DNA from: Bacteroidota bacterium
GTDB taxonomy: Bacteria > Bacteroidota > Bacteroidia > Chitinophagales > Chitinophagaceae
Reading direction: 5' to 3'
DNA length: 55,700 nucleotides
Assembly (NCBI GenBank): GCA_005884665.1
Contig: VBAT01000006.1
Location: 146,412-202,111, forward strand
In this document: positions 32,794 to 41,839 of the stretch, piece after piece
Position numbering within the stretch: position 1 is the stretch's first letter
Layout of the letters: each line of letters begins with the position of its first letter
Notes under the pieces: model-generated
What the model saw: only the letters and a program-made list of their open reading frames with translations
Told to the model about the DNA's origin: nothing
Databases searched by the model: none
Position numbers and translations under genes: made by a program

Positions 32794-34605
32794 ATGCATA
32801 ACCGGCTCCTCCTCCTGTTGGTAATGATTCTGTTTAAGAATTGTTACAGCCAACCCGTTCATACTTCAGCTATGTTTCGCGGCGATGCTGCACATGACAG
32901 CTATGTCGCCACCACCGATCAGCTTATTTATGATACAAAAGCCTGGCAATACGATGCGGGTTCACCGGTCAGGTCTACACCGCTCCTAAATAACGGCATT
33001 GTTTATTTCGGGAATGCCGGGGGAACTTTTTTTGCTATCTATAAAAAATCAGGACAGCTTAAATGGAAGTATACGACCGGGAAAGCTATTCATTCGTCGG
33101 CCGCCTGCCAGGACGGGAGGATCTTTTTTTCTGATAATGGGCAGACGATCTATTGTCTCAAAGAATCAAATGGACAATTGTTGTGGAAAACAAAGATGGG
33201 AGAAAAGCAGGCCTATCCCTGGCGCTACGATTATTTCTATTCTTCGCCAGTGTTGTATGAAGGAAAAGTATTCATTGGTGGGGATGATGGTTATTTTTAT
33301 TCATTGGATCAGCAAAGCGGAAAGATAGTTTGGAAATTTAAATGCAAAGGCATCATACGTAGTACAGGCGCCATTTACCGGAACTCAGTTGTTTTTGGCG
33401 ATACTGAAGCATCTCTTTATTCGGTGGATTTAAAGACAGGTAAAGAACGCTGGCAATTCAAAATTGTAGGCGATTCAATGAACAATGACAATTATGGGTA
33501 TGACAGGAGAGCCATTACATCTAGTGCAGTTGTTGTTGGCAATAAAATAATTGTTGGTGCAAGAGATGGATATCTCTATTGCATTAATGGGGAGCAGATC
33601 TGGCAATTGAATTATGTGATTACCTGGGTTATTTCAACGGCAGCTGTGAAGGATTCGCTGGTTGTGACCGGAACATCAGACGGTCGCTATGTAAATGCCG
33701 TCAATATTGAAACCGGGAAGGAAACCTGGCGATTCAGAACGCCATCAGCTGTGTGGTCATCCCCGCTTATTGTGAACGATAAAGTTTATGCGGGAACGTT
33801 TGACGGTCATTTGTTTTGCGTGGACCTTAAAACCGGGAAGCGTTTATCGGAGTTCAAAACAAATGGAAAGATATTATCATCGCCCGTTTGGAGTGATGGA
33901 TTATTGTATGTGGGCTCGGATGACGGTCATCTTTATGCATTGACTGGGCATGAAGACAAACGACAATATAAAGAAGGCTTTACTAAATATGTTTTTTATG
34001 AGAATGGCATAAACGCTTATTTTAAGAACAACAGTGACCTGGTGATCAAGAATTACCTCCGGATGTACGGATATAAACTGATCGGTTCCGATTCACTGGC
34101 TTTTTATATGTCTAAAGAACCGGCGAACTCTTCTGTTTTTGTTTTTGCGAGTTGCTATTTTCCTGCTTCCGTTACCGGTAATGGTAAGAGCAGCATATTG
34201 CGGAAATTCCTCGATGATGGTGGCAAGATCATAATGGCTGGTATCAACCCGATCGTTTACCAGTTTGATGAAAGCATGAAAACACCGGTAGGCTTCCGGT
34301 TCAATGCTGCCGACACTCTTCTCGGCCTTGATTATGGTAAAGGTGATACCCGGAGCTTTATGGGTGATCTGCCCTGTTTCCCAACAACTGCGGGTAAGCA
34401 ATTGGGGCTACCTGATTCCTGGACGACATCTCTTTTTATCAATGAGAAGAATGTCGATGTTGTGTTAGGAAAAAATGAGAACGGCGATGTATCGGCATTT
34501 GTAAAAAAATATAACAATGGCGGACAGTTTGTGCAACTCTGGATGGATGCCGACAGGCCAGACAGGCTAGATGCGATTATTAAGGCCGCCGAATGGCAAC
34601 TTTAA
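32794..34605 (+). CDS. PQQ-like beta-propeller protein with C-terminal extra domain
   Basis: A 603-residue exported protein. Residues about 40-390 are a propeller of PQQ/pyrrolo-quinoline-type repeats (NNGIVYFGNAGGTFFAI, SGQLKWKYTTGKAIHSSAA, SPLIVNDKVYAGTFDGHLF, SSPVWSDGLLYVGSDDGHLY). The last about 200 residues are a different domain with a Rossmann or glutamine-amidotransferase-like look (VFVFASCYFPASV, FLDDGGKIIMAGINPIVYQF), possibly related to ThuA or similar folds; this is inference. The signal peptide ends near CYSQPVH. A long inverted repeat follows the stop. Confidence 0.8.
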   Translation: MHNRLLLLLVMILFKNCYSQPVHTSAMFRGDAAHDSYVATTDQLIYDTKAWQYDAGSPVRSTPLLNNGIVYFGNAGGTFFAIYKKSGQLKWKYTTGKAIHSSAACQDGRIFFSDNGQTIYCLKESNGQLLWKTKMGEKQAYPWRYDYFYSSPVLYEGKVFIGGDDGYFYSLDQQSGKIVWKFKCKGIIRSTGAIYRNSVVFGDTEASLYSVDLKTGKERWQFKIVGDSMNNDNYGYDRRAITSSAVVVGNKIIVGARDGYLYCINGEQIWQLNYVITWVISTAAVKDSLVVTGTSDGRYVNAVNIETGKETWRFRTPSAVWSSPLIVNDKVYAGTFDGHLFCVDLKTGKRLSEFKTNGKILSSPVWSDGLLYVGSDDGHLYALTGHEDKRQYKEGFTKYVFYENGINAYFKNNSDLVIKNYLRMYGYKLIGSDSLAFYMSKEPANSSVFVFASCYFPASVTGNGKSSILRKFLDDGGKIIMAGINPIVYQFDESMKTPVGFRFNAADTLLGLDYGKGDTRSFMGDLPCFPTTAGKQLGLPDSWTTSLFINEKNVDVVLGKNENGDVSAFVKKYNNGGQFVQLWMDADRPDRLDAIIKAAEWQL

Positions 34606-34611
34606 TGTAAG

Positions 34612-34740
34612 CCCCAAGAACCAAAAGACAAGAACCAAATAAATCTCAAGCCCAAAATCACAAGCAGTACAGAAGCTACTTCTTCTATTTGTAGTTTTTA
34701 ATTTGAATTTTTTTGGTTCTTGGTTCTTGGAACCTGGTTC
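34612..34740. repeat. Long inverted repeat with CAAGAACCAAA arms (second copy)
   Basis: Left arm CAAGAACCAAAAGACAAGAA then CCAAATAAAT; right arm TTTTTTTGGTTCTTGGTTCT then TGG. It closely matches 23572-23720 and again fills the gap between two convergent genes, right after the propeller-protein stop. Confidence 0.75.
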
Positions 34741-34760
34741 TTTCCTTCTCTCGGAGTTTA

Positions 34761-35771
34761 TCAAAAATAAAATACGAATGCCCTGAATTTCCCTTTGCTG
34801 TCAATCATCAATGCCGGTGCGGGACATTTAAAAGCATTGAGGACACTAAAAACGGTTTTCAACCATTTCTTATTAGTCCTGATCCTGGTAAAATCAATAT
34901 CGGGTGCCAGGTAAAACTGGCGTATCCTTGGAATATCCGTCCGGTCGATCTCATTGCCCTGTTCATCGAGCCATTTATTTTCAAAACCGCCGAACATTCC
35001 GTCGGCGCCATAACCAACAGAGATATTCAACCAGGGAGGCAGACTGCTTTTAGGAAAAAATGATTTCAGGTTAGCGCTGAACCAATAGGTCTGTGCATTA
35101 TAGTCTTTCAGCATTCGTTCATACCAGGTTTCGCCGAAAAGGTCATCGGCTCGTTGTTCTAGTTGGGGATCTGAGTAATTTTTTCTATGAAATGAAAATT
35201 TATATTGAATTCGTTGCTCACGCCAGCCGGTTTCCTGTGCTACAAAAATACCTGCACCTACAAAATTGGCAGCGATATCGCTCCAGCTCCATCCCCACTT
35301 TGATGAATGGGCATCGAGGAATTCGATACCTGTGAGAAAAGCTGTGCTGGTCAATGCTCCTACCCAGGCTGCTTTTTTTTGTGGTAGTCCTGCCCATCTC
35401 CACATGGCCGCCGACACTCTGCCGGCGTTATAAGCTGTCCAGCCATGGCCTACCTTATCTACCTGCAACCATTCTTTGCTGTCGTTGAAAGTATGAAAGC
35501 TCGTTTTTGCATAGCCGCTGTACCAGGCGCTGTTGAGAAGGATCAGTGATCCGCCATAGCCAATAACGTTTATTGCTCCAACAGTCCACAAACGTCCTTT
35601 ATTGGGATGAGAAATATCAGCGATCGGTCTGGAAAGGACGATAGAACTATCGGTCTGGCCAAAACAACAATTCAGTGCCAGCAAACCTGCAAGAATAAAG
35701 CTGAGTTTTTTACGGGACGATGATATTGTTACCACAGCCTGACAGTAAAAAAATAGCGGTTCAATTTTCAT
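34761..35771 (-). CDS. DUF2279 family protein
   Basis: A 336-residue exported protein. The first hydrophobic segment (LSFILAGLLALNCCFGQTDS) is preceded by about 24 residues, so an internal start (for example GTG at the VVTISSSRKK codons) is possible. The body has the DUF2279/YfiM hallmarks: VDKVGHGWTAYNAGRVSAAM, WVGALTSTAFLTGIEFLDAH and SKWGWSWSDIAANFVGAGIF, a set of membrane-associating helices. The function of the family is unknown. It converges with the propeller gene. Confidence 0.85.
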   Translation of the reverse strand: MKIEPLFFYCQAVVTISSSRKKLSFILAGLLALNCCFGQTDSSIVLSRPIADISHPNKGRLWTVGAINVIGYGGSLILLNSAWYSGYAKTSFHTFNDSKEWLQVDKVGHGWTAYNAGRVSAAMWRWAGLPQKKAAWVGALTSTAFLTGIEFLDAHSSKWGWSWSDIAANFVGAGIFVAQETGWREQRIQYKFSFHRKNYSDPQLEQRADDLFGETWYERMLKDYNAQTYWFSANLKSFFPKSSLPPWLNISVGYGADGMFGGFENKWLDEQGNEIDRTDIPRIRQFYLAPDIDFTRIRTNKKWLKTVFSVLNAFKCPAPALMIDSKGKFRAFVFYF

Positions 35772-35993
35772 TCGGTAGTTTATAGATTGCTGCGGCTTAA
35801 TTCATAAAACAAAAATACGTTTCCTTGCCCGTTTAAGTTTTTTTTAAAGCAAATTTGGCAGTGCCTCAGTTTAATGAATGTGTCCCCATTGACATAATAA
35901 GGCTGCCATGGATACCCGGATGACGATAGAGAGAGAAACAGAGCGACAGCGGAGAAAACATCGCTCTTCGCTCTCGCTCCCCGCACTTCTTTT

Positions 35994-36080
35994 ATCCGGT
36001 GTATCCGTGGCAAAGACCTTTCAATCCGTGCATCCGTGGCAAAAACGTTTTAATCCGTGTATCCCTAACCAAATTTTCAA
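35994..36080 (+). repeat. Three tandem ~29-nt units with ATCCGTG core
   Basis: Units start at 35994, 36024 and 36053. The second reads ATCCGTGCATCCGTGGCAAA then AACGTTTTA; the others vary by a few bases. A CCGATAGCTATCGG palindrome follows at about 36082. The rest of the 387-nt gap 35772-36158 has no supported gene; its AGAGAGAGAAACAGAGCGAC tract is low-complexity. The ATCCGTG core is shared with the repeats that bracket the GxxExxY gene. Confidence 0.7.
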
Positions 36081-36158
36081 ATCCGATAGCTATCGGATGA
36101 TGCACTATCGCAAAATTCAATAACTTTCAGCCCCGATAATAACGTTAAATTTTGTTTT

Positions 36159-37883
36159 ATGGATGCGGCAATACAGGAAAAAATTGATAAATGGCTGAAT
36201 GGAAATTTTGATCAACCGGTCAAAGATGAGATCAAAAAGCTGGCCAGGGAAAACCCTGATGAACTGGCCGATGCTTTTTACCGTAATCTCGAATTCGGCA
36301 CGGGAGGGCTTCGGGGGATAATGGGAGTAGGCACCAACCGTATGAATAAGTACACGGTGGGAATGGCAACGCAGGGATATGCGAATTACCTGAAACAATC
36401 TTTTCCCGGCCAGCAGGTGAAAGTTGCGATCGCTCATGATAGTCGTAACAACAGCCGGTTCTTTGCTGAAACTACAGCCTATGTTTTTGCAGCGAATGGG
36501 ATAAAGGTCCACCTGTTTGAATCGTTGAGACCGACACCGGAATTATCCTTTGCTATTCGGCACTTTGGTTGCCAGGGAGGTGTGGTTTGTACAGCTTCGC
36601 ATAATCCTAAGGAATATAACGGTTATAAAGCATACTGGAATGATGGGGCCCAGTTGGTGCCACCACATGATAAAAATGTGATCAAAGAGGTTGAAAAGAT
36701 CGCAAGTGTGGATGATGTAAAGTGGAAAGGAAGCGAAGAGAACATCGTGATCATTGGGAAAGAAGTTGACGAGGAATATATCAAAATGGTAAAAGGACTG
36801 AGCGTATATCCCGAGGTGATCGCAAAACACAAGGACCTTAAAATTGTTTATACACCAATACATGGTACGGGCATAATGCTGGTGCCGGAAGTATTGAAGC
36901 GTTTTGGTTTTACCAATGTTAATATCGTAGAAGAACAGGCTAAACCTGATGGAAATTTCCCAACCGTGGTTTATCCCAATCCCGAAGAAAAGGAAACGAT
37001 GAGCATCGGGTTGAAGAAGGCAAAGGAAATGGAAGCGGGGATTTTATTAGGTACAGACCCGGACGCAGACAGGGTAGGCATTGGTGTAAAGGATAATCAT
37101 GGTGAATGGGTGTTGATGAATGGCAACCAGACTGCCGTTCTGGCATTTAATTATATGATAGAAGCAAGGAAGGCCAAGGGCATTGCCAGACCAAACGATA
37201 TGGTGGTGACAACGATCGTGACCACGGGAATGATCAATCGCATTGCTGAAAAAAATGGAGTGAAATGCTATAATGTATTGACCGGTTTTAAATGGATAGC
37301 TGAACTGATCCGTTTAAAGGAAGGAAAAGAAAATTACGTGATCGGCGGAGAAGAAAGTTTCGGATTGATGATCGGTGATAAAATAAGGGACAAGGATGCC
37401 GTTAGCGCGGTAGCTCTTTTATGTGAAATGGTCGCTTATGAAAAAGAAAAAGGAAGAACCTTGTTTGAAAAAATGGTCGATCTCTATGTCGAATATGGTT
37501 TTTATAAAGAAGATCTTATTTCAATAACCAAGAAGGGAATGGATGGACAGGAGCAAATAGCAGCCATGATGGAAACTTATCGCAGCCAACCGCCTAAAAG
37601 CATCAATGGCTCGGATGTTGCGCAGTTGCTCGACTACCAGTTGCAGAAAGGGAAGAACTTAAAAACAGGGGAAGAGTGGAAAATTGAATTACCAAAATCA
37701 AACGTTTTACAATTTATCCTTGCCGATGGTAGTGTCATTTCTGCCAGGCCATCCGGAACGGAGCCCAAGATCAAGTTTTATTTTAGTGTAAATACAAAAC
37801 TGGCGAAGGCTTCTGATTTTGACAGGGTAAATAAGGAGCTGGATGAAAAGATCAGGGCGGTCATCAGGGATATGAAGTTGTAA
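36159..37883 (+). CDS. Alpha-D-phosphohexomutase (phosphoglucomutase/phosphomannomutase)
   Basis: A full-length 574-residue enzyme with the four domains of the family. The phospho-serine loop is VVCTASHNPKEYNGYK (S147), the metal-binding loop is GTDPDADRVGIG (D300, D302, D304), the sugar-binding loop is YVIGGEESFGLMIGDKIRDK, and the C-terminal phosphate-binding loop is ARPSGTEPKIKFYF. It interconverts hexose-1- and hexose-6-phosphates in the cytoplasm, feeding glycolysis and polysaccharide precursors. The length and the GGEESFG loop fit the PgcA/PGM2-like branch. The next gene, on the opposite strand, is unrelated. Confidence 0.93.
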   Translation: MDAAIQEKIDKWLNGNFDQPVKDEIKKLARENPDELADAFYRNLEFGTGGLRGIMGVGTNRMNKYTVGMATQGYANYLKQSFPGQQVKVAIAHDSRNNSRFFAETTAYVFAANGIKVHLFESLRPTPELSFAIRHFGCQGGVVCTASHNPKEYNGYKAYWNDGAQLVPPHDKNVIKEVEKIASVDDVKWKGSEENIVIIGKEVDEEYIKMVKGLSVYPEVIAKHKDLKIVYTPIHGTGIMLVPEVLKRFGFTNVNIVEEQAKPDGNFPTVVYPNPEEKETMSIGLKKAKEMEAGILLGTDPDADRVGIGVKDNHGEWVLMNGNQTAVLAFNYMIEARKAKGIARPNDMVVTTIVTTGMINRIAEKNGVKCYNVLTGFKWIAELIRLKEGKENYVIGGEESFGLMIGDKIRDKDAVSAVALLCEMVAYEKEKGRTLFEKMVDLYVEYGFYKEDLISITKKGMDGQEQIAAMMETYRSQPPKSINGSDVAQLLDYQLQKGKNLKTGEEWKIELPKSNVLQFILADGSVISARPSGTEPKIKFYFSVNTKLAKASDFDRVNKELDEKIRAVIRDMKL

Positions 37884-37985
37884 TAGTACTTGCTTCTGGA
37901 ATAAAAGTTCGCGCTGCTTGAAGGAGGCCAAAGCAAGCAGCAATAGAGTTAATAACATCAGTGTGTTCATGTGAAATTTCAGCGC

Positions 37986-38900
37986 TTAGCGTTTAATATT
38001 GATAATGCGGACCAATGGGCCGTACTTCTCATTTTCATTCATTTCCCAGGCTGTCATGGAATTTAAGAGATCAATAATTGCTTTTTCCAGGTCCTTGTCA
38101 AGAGGGTCAATCAATTTAATCTTGTATGGTTTTCCTTTTCTGTTTAGATAGAATGAGTACCTGATCGATAGATTGCCGTAACTGTTAGTTGCAGCCGGCA
38201 ATTTTAAATTATCCCGGATATACTTATCAAACTGCTCTCTTCCACCAGGAAAATCCGGATGAGCAGTTGGTATCACAGGAAAGGGCATGGGAGGCATGTT
38301 ATTATCGATATATATAATTTTGATATTACGGTATATTTCATTTTGAAATTCTTTTTCAGTTAATTCTGATCCATCTTCTTTGAATCGTTTAAGTGAGATC
38401 CGGTCACCACGGTCGTTGAACTTTACAATCTGAAAGATCCTTCCACTGGAATAGTAAATTTTGCTTGTGCCTTCCTTTCCCATGAATTCGTGTTCAGAAT
38501 CAAGGATTCCTTCATCGGTGTATGTCAAATAAACTTTTTGGCCGGTATTCCTGTAGAACTGGTATGCTTTTAGGACATGGGCTTCCGAATACTGCCAGTT
38601 ATAGGAGAATTTGATCCTATTGTTCTCAAAAAAAGTGGAATCGGTCAAATGCCCGTTTTCATCCCAGCCTTTCCACAATCCGGCTTTGACACTTTCGTTA
38701 TAGTAGCCTCTGGTTTTTTTCTCGCCCTGGTCATAAAATGCTTCAAATAATCCTTCGTGTTGACTCAATAGCGAATCTTCATAATAAGCTGATACTACTT
38801 TTTTTCTGGAAGTAAGATGAAAAATTGTCAAATGCCATATGGCATTATCCCTAATGGAAATCCCCTGGTACACGGCTTTGGCAGGTTTCGATTCATTCAA
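37986..38900 (-). CDS. MORN-like/TonB_C protein, N-terminus uncertain
   Basis: The 304-residue frame from a TTG at 38900 has MORN-like repeats in its first two thirds (GYYNESVKAGLWKGWDENGH, YTDEGILDSEHEFMGKEG, GRIFQIVKFNDRGDR) and a TonB C-terminal-like domain (about 215-300, with FPGGREQFDKYIRDNLKLP and LSIRYSFYLNRKGKPYKIKL). The open frame continues upstream past 38900 into a convincing signal peptide (ITLALIYFLFHSFRSFAQ) that has no ATG, GTG or TTG. An ATA at 39009-39011 is the only near-start at its head. The protein is probably periplasmic, and its true start remains open. Confidence 0.7.
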   Translation of the reverse strand: MNESKPAKAVYQGISIRDNAIWHLTIFHLTSRKKVVSAYYEDSLLSQHEGLFEAFYDQGEKKTRGYYNESVKAGLWKGWDENGHLTDSTFFENNRIKFSYNWQYSEAHVLKAYQFYRNTGQKVYLTYTDEGILDSEHEFMGKEGTSKIYYSSGRIFQIVKFNDRGDRISLKRFKEDGSELTEKEFQNEIYRNIKIIYIDNNMPPMPFPVIPTAHPDFPGGREQFDKYIRDNLKLPAATNSYGNLSIRYSFYLNRKGKPYKIKLIDPLDKDLEKAIIDLLNSMTAWEMNENEKYGPLVRIINIKR

Positions 38901-39118
38901 GTCCTTGTTCCAGAAAAAATGGATAGTATCATTTTGAGCAAACGAGCGGAATGAGTGAAATAGAAAATAAATAAGAGCCAGAGTTATTGGCTTGTAGAGT
39001 GCCTTTCCTATAAAAAAGGTTTTGGTGGCTCATTAAAGATAATTTTTTTAAGTAAATTTTTAAACGCGCTTCGCACTTATTGAAATAGCGATTTATTTAT
39101 ACGAACTTCGCATACATC

Positions 39119-39775
39119 ATGAGACCGATAGAAGATAGCTACCGTCACAAGGGACTACGAAAGAAATTAGTTGAAACAGTCCGCAGCAAAGGCATTACAG
39201 ACGAAAAGGTCCTGGAAGCGATCGGCAATGTTCCCCGGCATTTTTTTCTTGATTCGGCTTTCGATGAGGTAGCCTATGAGGACCGTGCATTCCCGATAGG
39301 CGAAGGGCAGACTATTTCCCAACCTTATACAGTTGCTTACCAGACCCAGTTGCTGGAAATAAAAACCTTTGAAAAAGTGCTGGAGATAGGGACCGGGAGC
39401 GCTTACCAGGCCGTCATTCTCGCGGCGATGGGTGCGCAGGTGTATACGATCGAACGTCAGAAGAAACTATTTGAACAGAATAAATCATTTCCTTTCCTGA
39501 AAAAATATCCTTCGATCAAATTTTTTTATGGTGACGGCTATGAAGGACTTCCTACCTATGCTCCTTTTGATAAGGTGCTGATCACGGCTGCCGCACCGGA
39601 AATCCCGGAAAAATTAATTCAGCAGTTGAAAGTAAAAGGAATGATGGTCATCCCCGTAGGCAGTGGTAGTGTACAGCGCATGATGCGCATCAGTAAACTG
39701 GAGAACGGTGCATTAAAAGAGGAAGTGTTCGATAATTTTTCTTTTGTGCCGATGGTGGAGGGCAAAAAAGGTTGA
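39119..39775 (+). CDS. pcm: Protein-L-isoaspartate O-methyltransferase
   Basis: A 218-residue methyltransferase with the Pcm motifs: VPRHFFLDSAFDEVAYEDRA at the N-terminus, GEGQTISQPYTVAYQTQLLE (substrate loop), VLEIGTGSAYQAVILAAMG (SAM motif I) and DKVLITAAAPEIPEKLIQQL (post I). It methylates isoaspartyl residues in aged proteins to start their repair, in the cytoplasm. It is a lone gene divergent from the MORN-like gene, followed by a repeat-filled gap. Confidence 0.93.
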   Translation: MRPIEDSYRHKGLRKKLVETVRSKGITDEKVLEAIGNVPRHFFLDSAFDEVAYEDRAFPIGEGQTISQPYTVAYQTQLLEIKTFEKVLEIGTGSAYQAVILAAMGAQVYTIERQKKLFEQNKSFPFLKKYPSIKFFYGDGYEGLPTYAPFDKVLITAAAPEIPEKLIQQLKVKGMMVIPVGSGSVQRMMRISKLENGALKEEVFDNFSFVPMVEGKKG

Positions 39776-39799
39776 CTAGTTGATTGGTTAATTAGTTGA

Positions 39800-40030
39800 T
39801 GCAGGACGCTAGATGCTGGATGCTGGATACTGGAAGCGAAAAAATATAATGATCAAGGTGCCATAGGTACCGTATGTCGGTGGTAACAACTATTTTGTTG
39901 TCACTCGCGCCGTAGGTGCGAAATGTGATGATTGAAGCTAGATACTGGATAGTTGTCAGTGCGGGTGAAGCATCCGGATACTGAAGATGCTATCTTATCT
40001 GACATCTAGCATCTGGCCATCCAACATCTA
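39800..40030. repeat. Nest of short repeats between pcm and lpdA
   Basis: GCTAGATGCTGGATGCTGGA on the left faces CATCTAGCATCTGGCCATCC on the right. Inside are GGTGCCATAGGTACCGTATG and GCGCCGTAGGTGCG, two palindrome-type units with TGTTGT/AACAAC flanks. The region (39776-40034) has no gene and resembles the nest at 17600-17865 in organisation. Confidence 0.6.
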
Positions 40031-40034
40031 TCAT

Positions 40035-41438
40035 TTACAGGTGAATCGCTTCTCCGTATGCAACTTCAATCGCATCTTTCACACTTTCACTAATGGTGGG
40101 ATGCGGATGTATGCTGTTCAACACTTCGTGATAAGTCGTTTCCAGTTTTCGGCCGACCACTGTTTCAACGATTATCTCGGTTACGTTGTAGCCGATCATA
40201 TGTGTACCCAACCATTCACCGTATTTGGCATCAAAGATCACTTTGACAAATCCTTCAAGGTGTCCTGCTGCTGATGCTTTGCCGCTGGCGCTTAGAGGGA
40301 ATTTACCAACCTTTATTTCATAGCCGGCATCTTTGGCCTGTTTTTCTGTGTAACCGACTGAAGCGACTTCAGGTACACAATAGGTACAACCCGGAACATT
40401 ATTATAATCTAGCGGTTCAGGTTTATGATTGTATTTTTTTTCATTGTATGCAATCGCTTCAACGCAAATGATGCCTTCCTTGCTGGCGACATGAGCCAAT
40501 GCCTGGCCGGGTGAGCAATCGCCGATGGAATAAAAGCCGGGGACATTGGTTTGATAGAATTTATCGGTCAGAACTTTTCCTTTATCCGTTTTAATTCCCA
40601 GTTCTTCCAAACCTATTCCTTCAATGTTGGCGGAAATACCCACGGCGCTCAACAGGACATCTGCTTCAAGGGTTTTTTCGCCGTCGGCTGTTTTAACTTT
40701 GGCTTTAACGCCACTGCCTGAAGTGTCAACAGATGTCACTTCGCTGCTGGTCATGATATCAATGCCCTGCTTCTTCAGATTTTTTTCCAGCTCTTTTGAA
40801 ATGTCTTCATCTTCTACAGGCACTACTCTCGGTAGAAATTCGACGATCGTTACTTTAGTGCCCATACTGTTATAGAAATATCCAAACTCCACCCCGATAG
40901 CGCCGCTGCCCACGACAATCATGGATTTTGGTTGCGAGGAGAGGTTCATCGCTTCACGATAGCCGATTATCTTTTTTCCATCGATCTTCATCGCCGGTAA
41001 TTCCCGGCTACGGGCGCCGGTGGCAATGATGATATGTTTTGCTTCTACGGTTTGTTTTTTACCATCGTTCGCAGTCACTTCTATTTTTCCTTTCCCGGCC
41101 AGTTTGCCGAAGCCCATTATGACGTCGATCTTATTTTTCTTCATCAGGAACTGAACTCCCCGGCTCATCTTATCTGCCACTCCGCGACTCCTTTTGATAA
41201 CAGCAGGAAAATCAGGTTTGCCGCTAGCTTCGATGCCAAAATCCTTTGCGTGTTTGATATACTCATTCACCTGGGCGCTTTTCAGCAGGGCTTTGGTGGG
41301 AATGCAGCCCCAGTTGAGACAAATTCCGCCAAGGCTTTCTTTTTCAATGATCGCTGTCTTAAATCCTAACTGTGATGCACGGATGGCTGCCACATAACCG
41401 CCGGGTCCGCTACCGATCACAACTACATCGTATGCCAT
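40035..41438 (-). CDS. lpdA: Dihydrolipoyl dehydrogenase
   Basis: A 467-residue flavoprotein: FAD motif GSGPGG at 9-14, redox disulfide C40/C45 in GGICLNWGCIPTKALL, NAD motif VVGSGAIGVEFGYFYNSMG, FAD motif FYSIGDCSPGQALAHVA and the C-terminal HPHPTISE catalytic histidine block. It reoxidises dihydrolipoamide of the pyruvate, 2-oxoglutarate or branched-chain 2-oxoacid dehydrogenase complexes or the glycine cleavage system, making NADH. No E1/E2 genes lie beside it. The start is ATG at 41436-41438. Confidence 0.95.
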   Translation of the reverse strand: MAYDVVVIGSGPGGYVAAIRASQLGFKTAIIEKESLGGICLNWGCIPTKALLKSAQVNEYIKHAKDFGIEASGKPDFPAVIKRSRGVADKMSRGVQFLMKKNKIDVIMGFGKLAGKGKIEVTANDGKKQTVEAKHIIIATGARSRELPAMKIDGKKIIGYREAMNLSSQPKSMIVVGSGAIGVEFGYFYNSMGTKVTIVEFLPRVVPVEDEDISKELEKNLKKQGIDIMTSSEVTSVDTSGSGVKAKVKTADGEKTLEADVLLSAVGISANIEGIGLEELGIKTDKGKVLTDKFYQTNVPGFYSIGDCSPGQALAHVASKEGIICVEAIAYNEKKYNHKPEPLDYNNVPGCTYCVPEVASVGYTEKQAKDAGYEIKVGKFPLSASGKASAAGHLEGFVKVIFDAKYGEWLGTHMIGYNVTEIIVETVVGRKLETTYHEVLNSIHPHPTISESVKDAIEVAYGEAIHL

Positions 41439-41839
41439 GTTACTTGATTGATTGATTAGTTAATTGCCTGAACTGTAAATGAGTGGCGAAGTTATCTGAA
41501 AACAGGGAATTGCACAAAAAGGGTAACTGGACGGCCAGGAAATGGAAATAATGAATAAATGGCGGCTCTTTTTCGGAAAGGCTGACCTGAATAATATCGT
41601 AAAAAACCCGGTTGTTTTTTGGGATTCTTAAAAGGGTTTATATAATTTACGAAAGCTTCTAAGGCAATTCTAATCCTCCTCCTTTGGATATCTTTTGGAC
41701 AGTACTCAGGTCCATAATCTTTAGCATCAATATCTGTCCAATACCCACTGCATCTCCATCCAATGTTTCCACGGCTGAATACCGCGATTAACAATCGTTG
41801 CTAAGACAAGAACATTTTTGTAGAGAATAAAACAATCCA
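41439..41839. other. Intergenic region without supported gene
   Basis: The 401-nt gap holds a TTGATTGATTGATTAGTTAA low-complexity tract next to lpdA and a hairpin-like AACCCGGTTGTTTTTTGGG. A minus-strand frame (41492-41794) starts at a TTG, has no RBS-like or family support and is judged spurious. Confidence 0.5.

Noticed and set aside
35780..36013. A 77-codon minus-strand ORF upstream of the DUF2279 gene
   Set aside because: It is largely a translation of low-complexity GAGAGA/CTCTCG sequence and the ATCCGTG repeats, with no recognisable protein features.
41492..41794. A 100-codon minus-strand ORF between lpdA and the frameshifted exported-protein gene
   Set aside because: It begins at a TTG, has no family resemblance and includes a hairpin-like T/A-rich stretch; composition looks non-coding.
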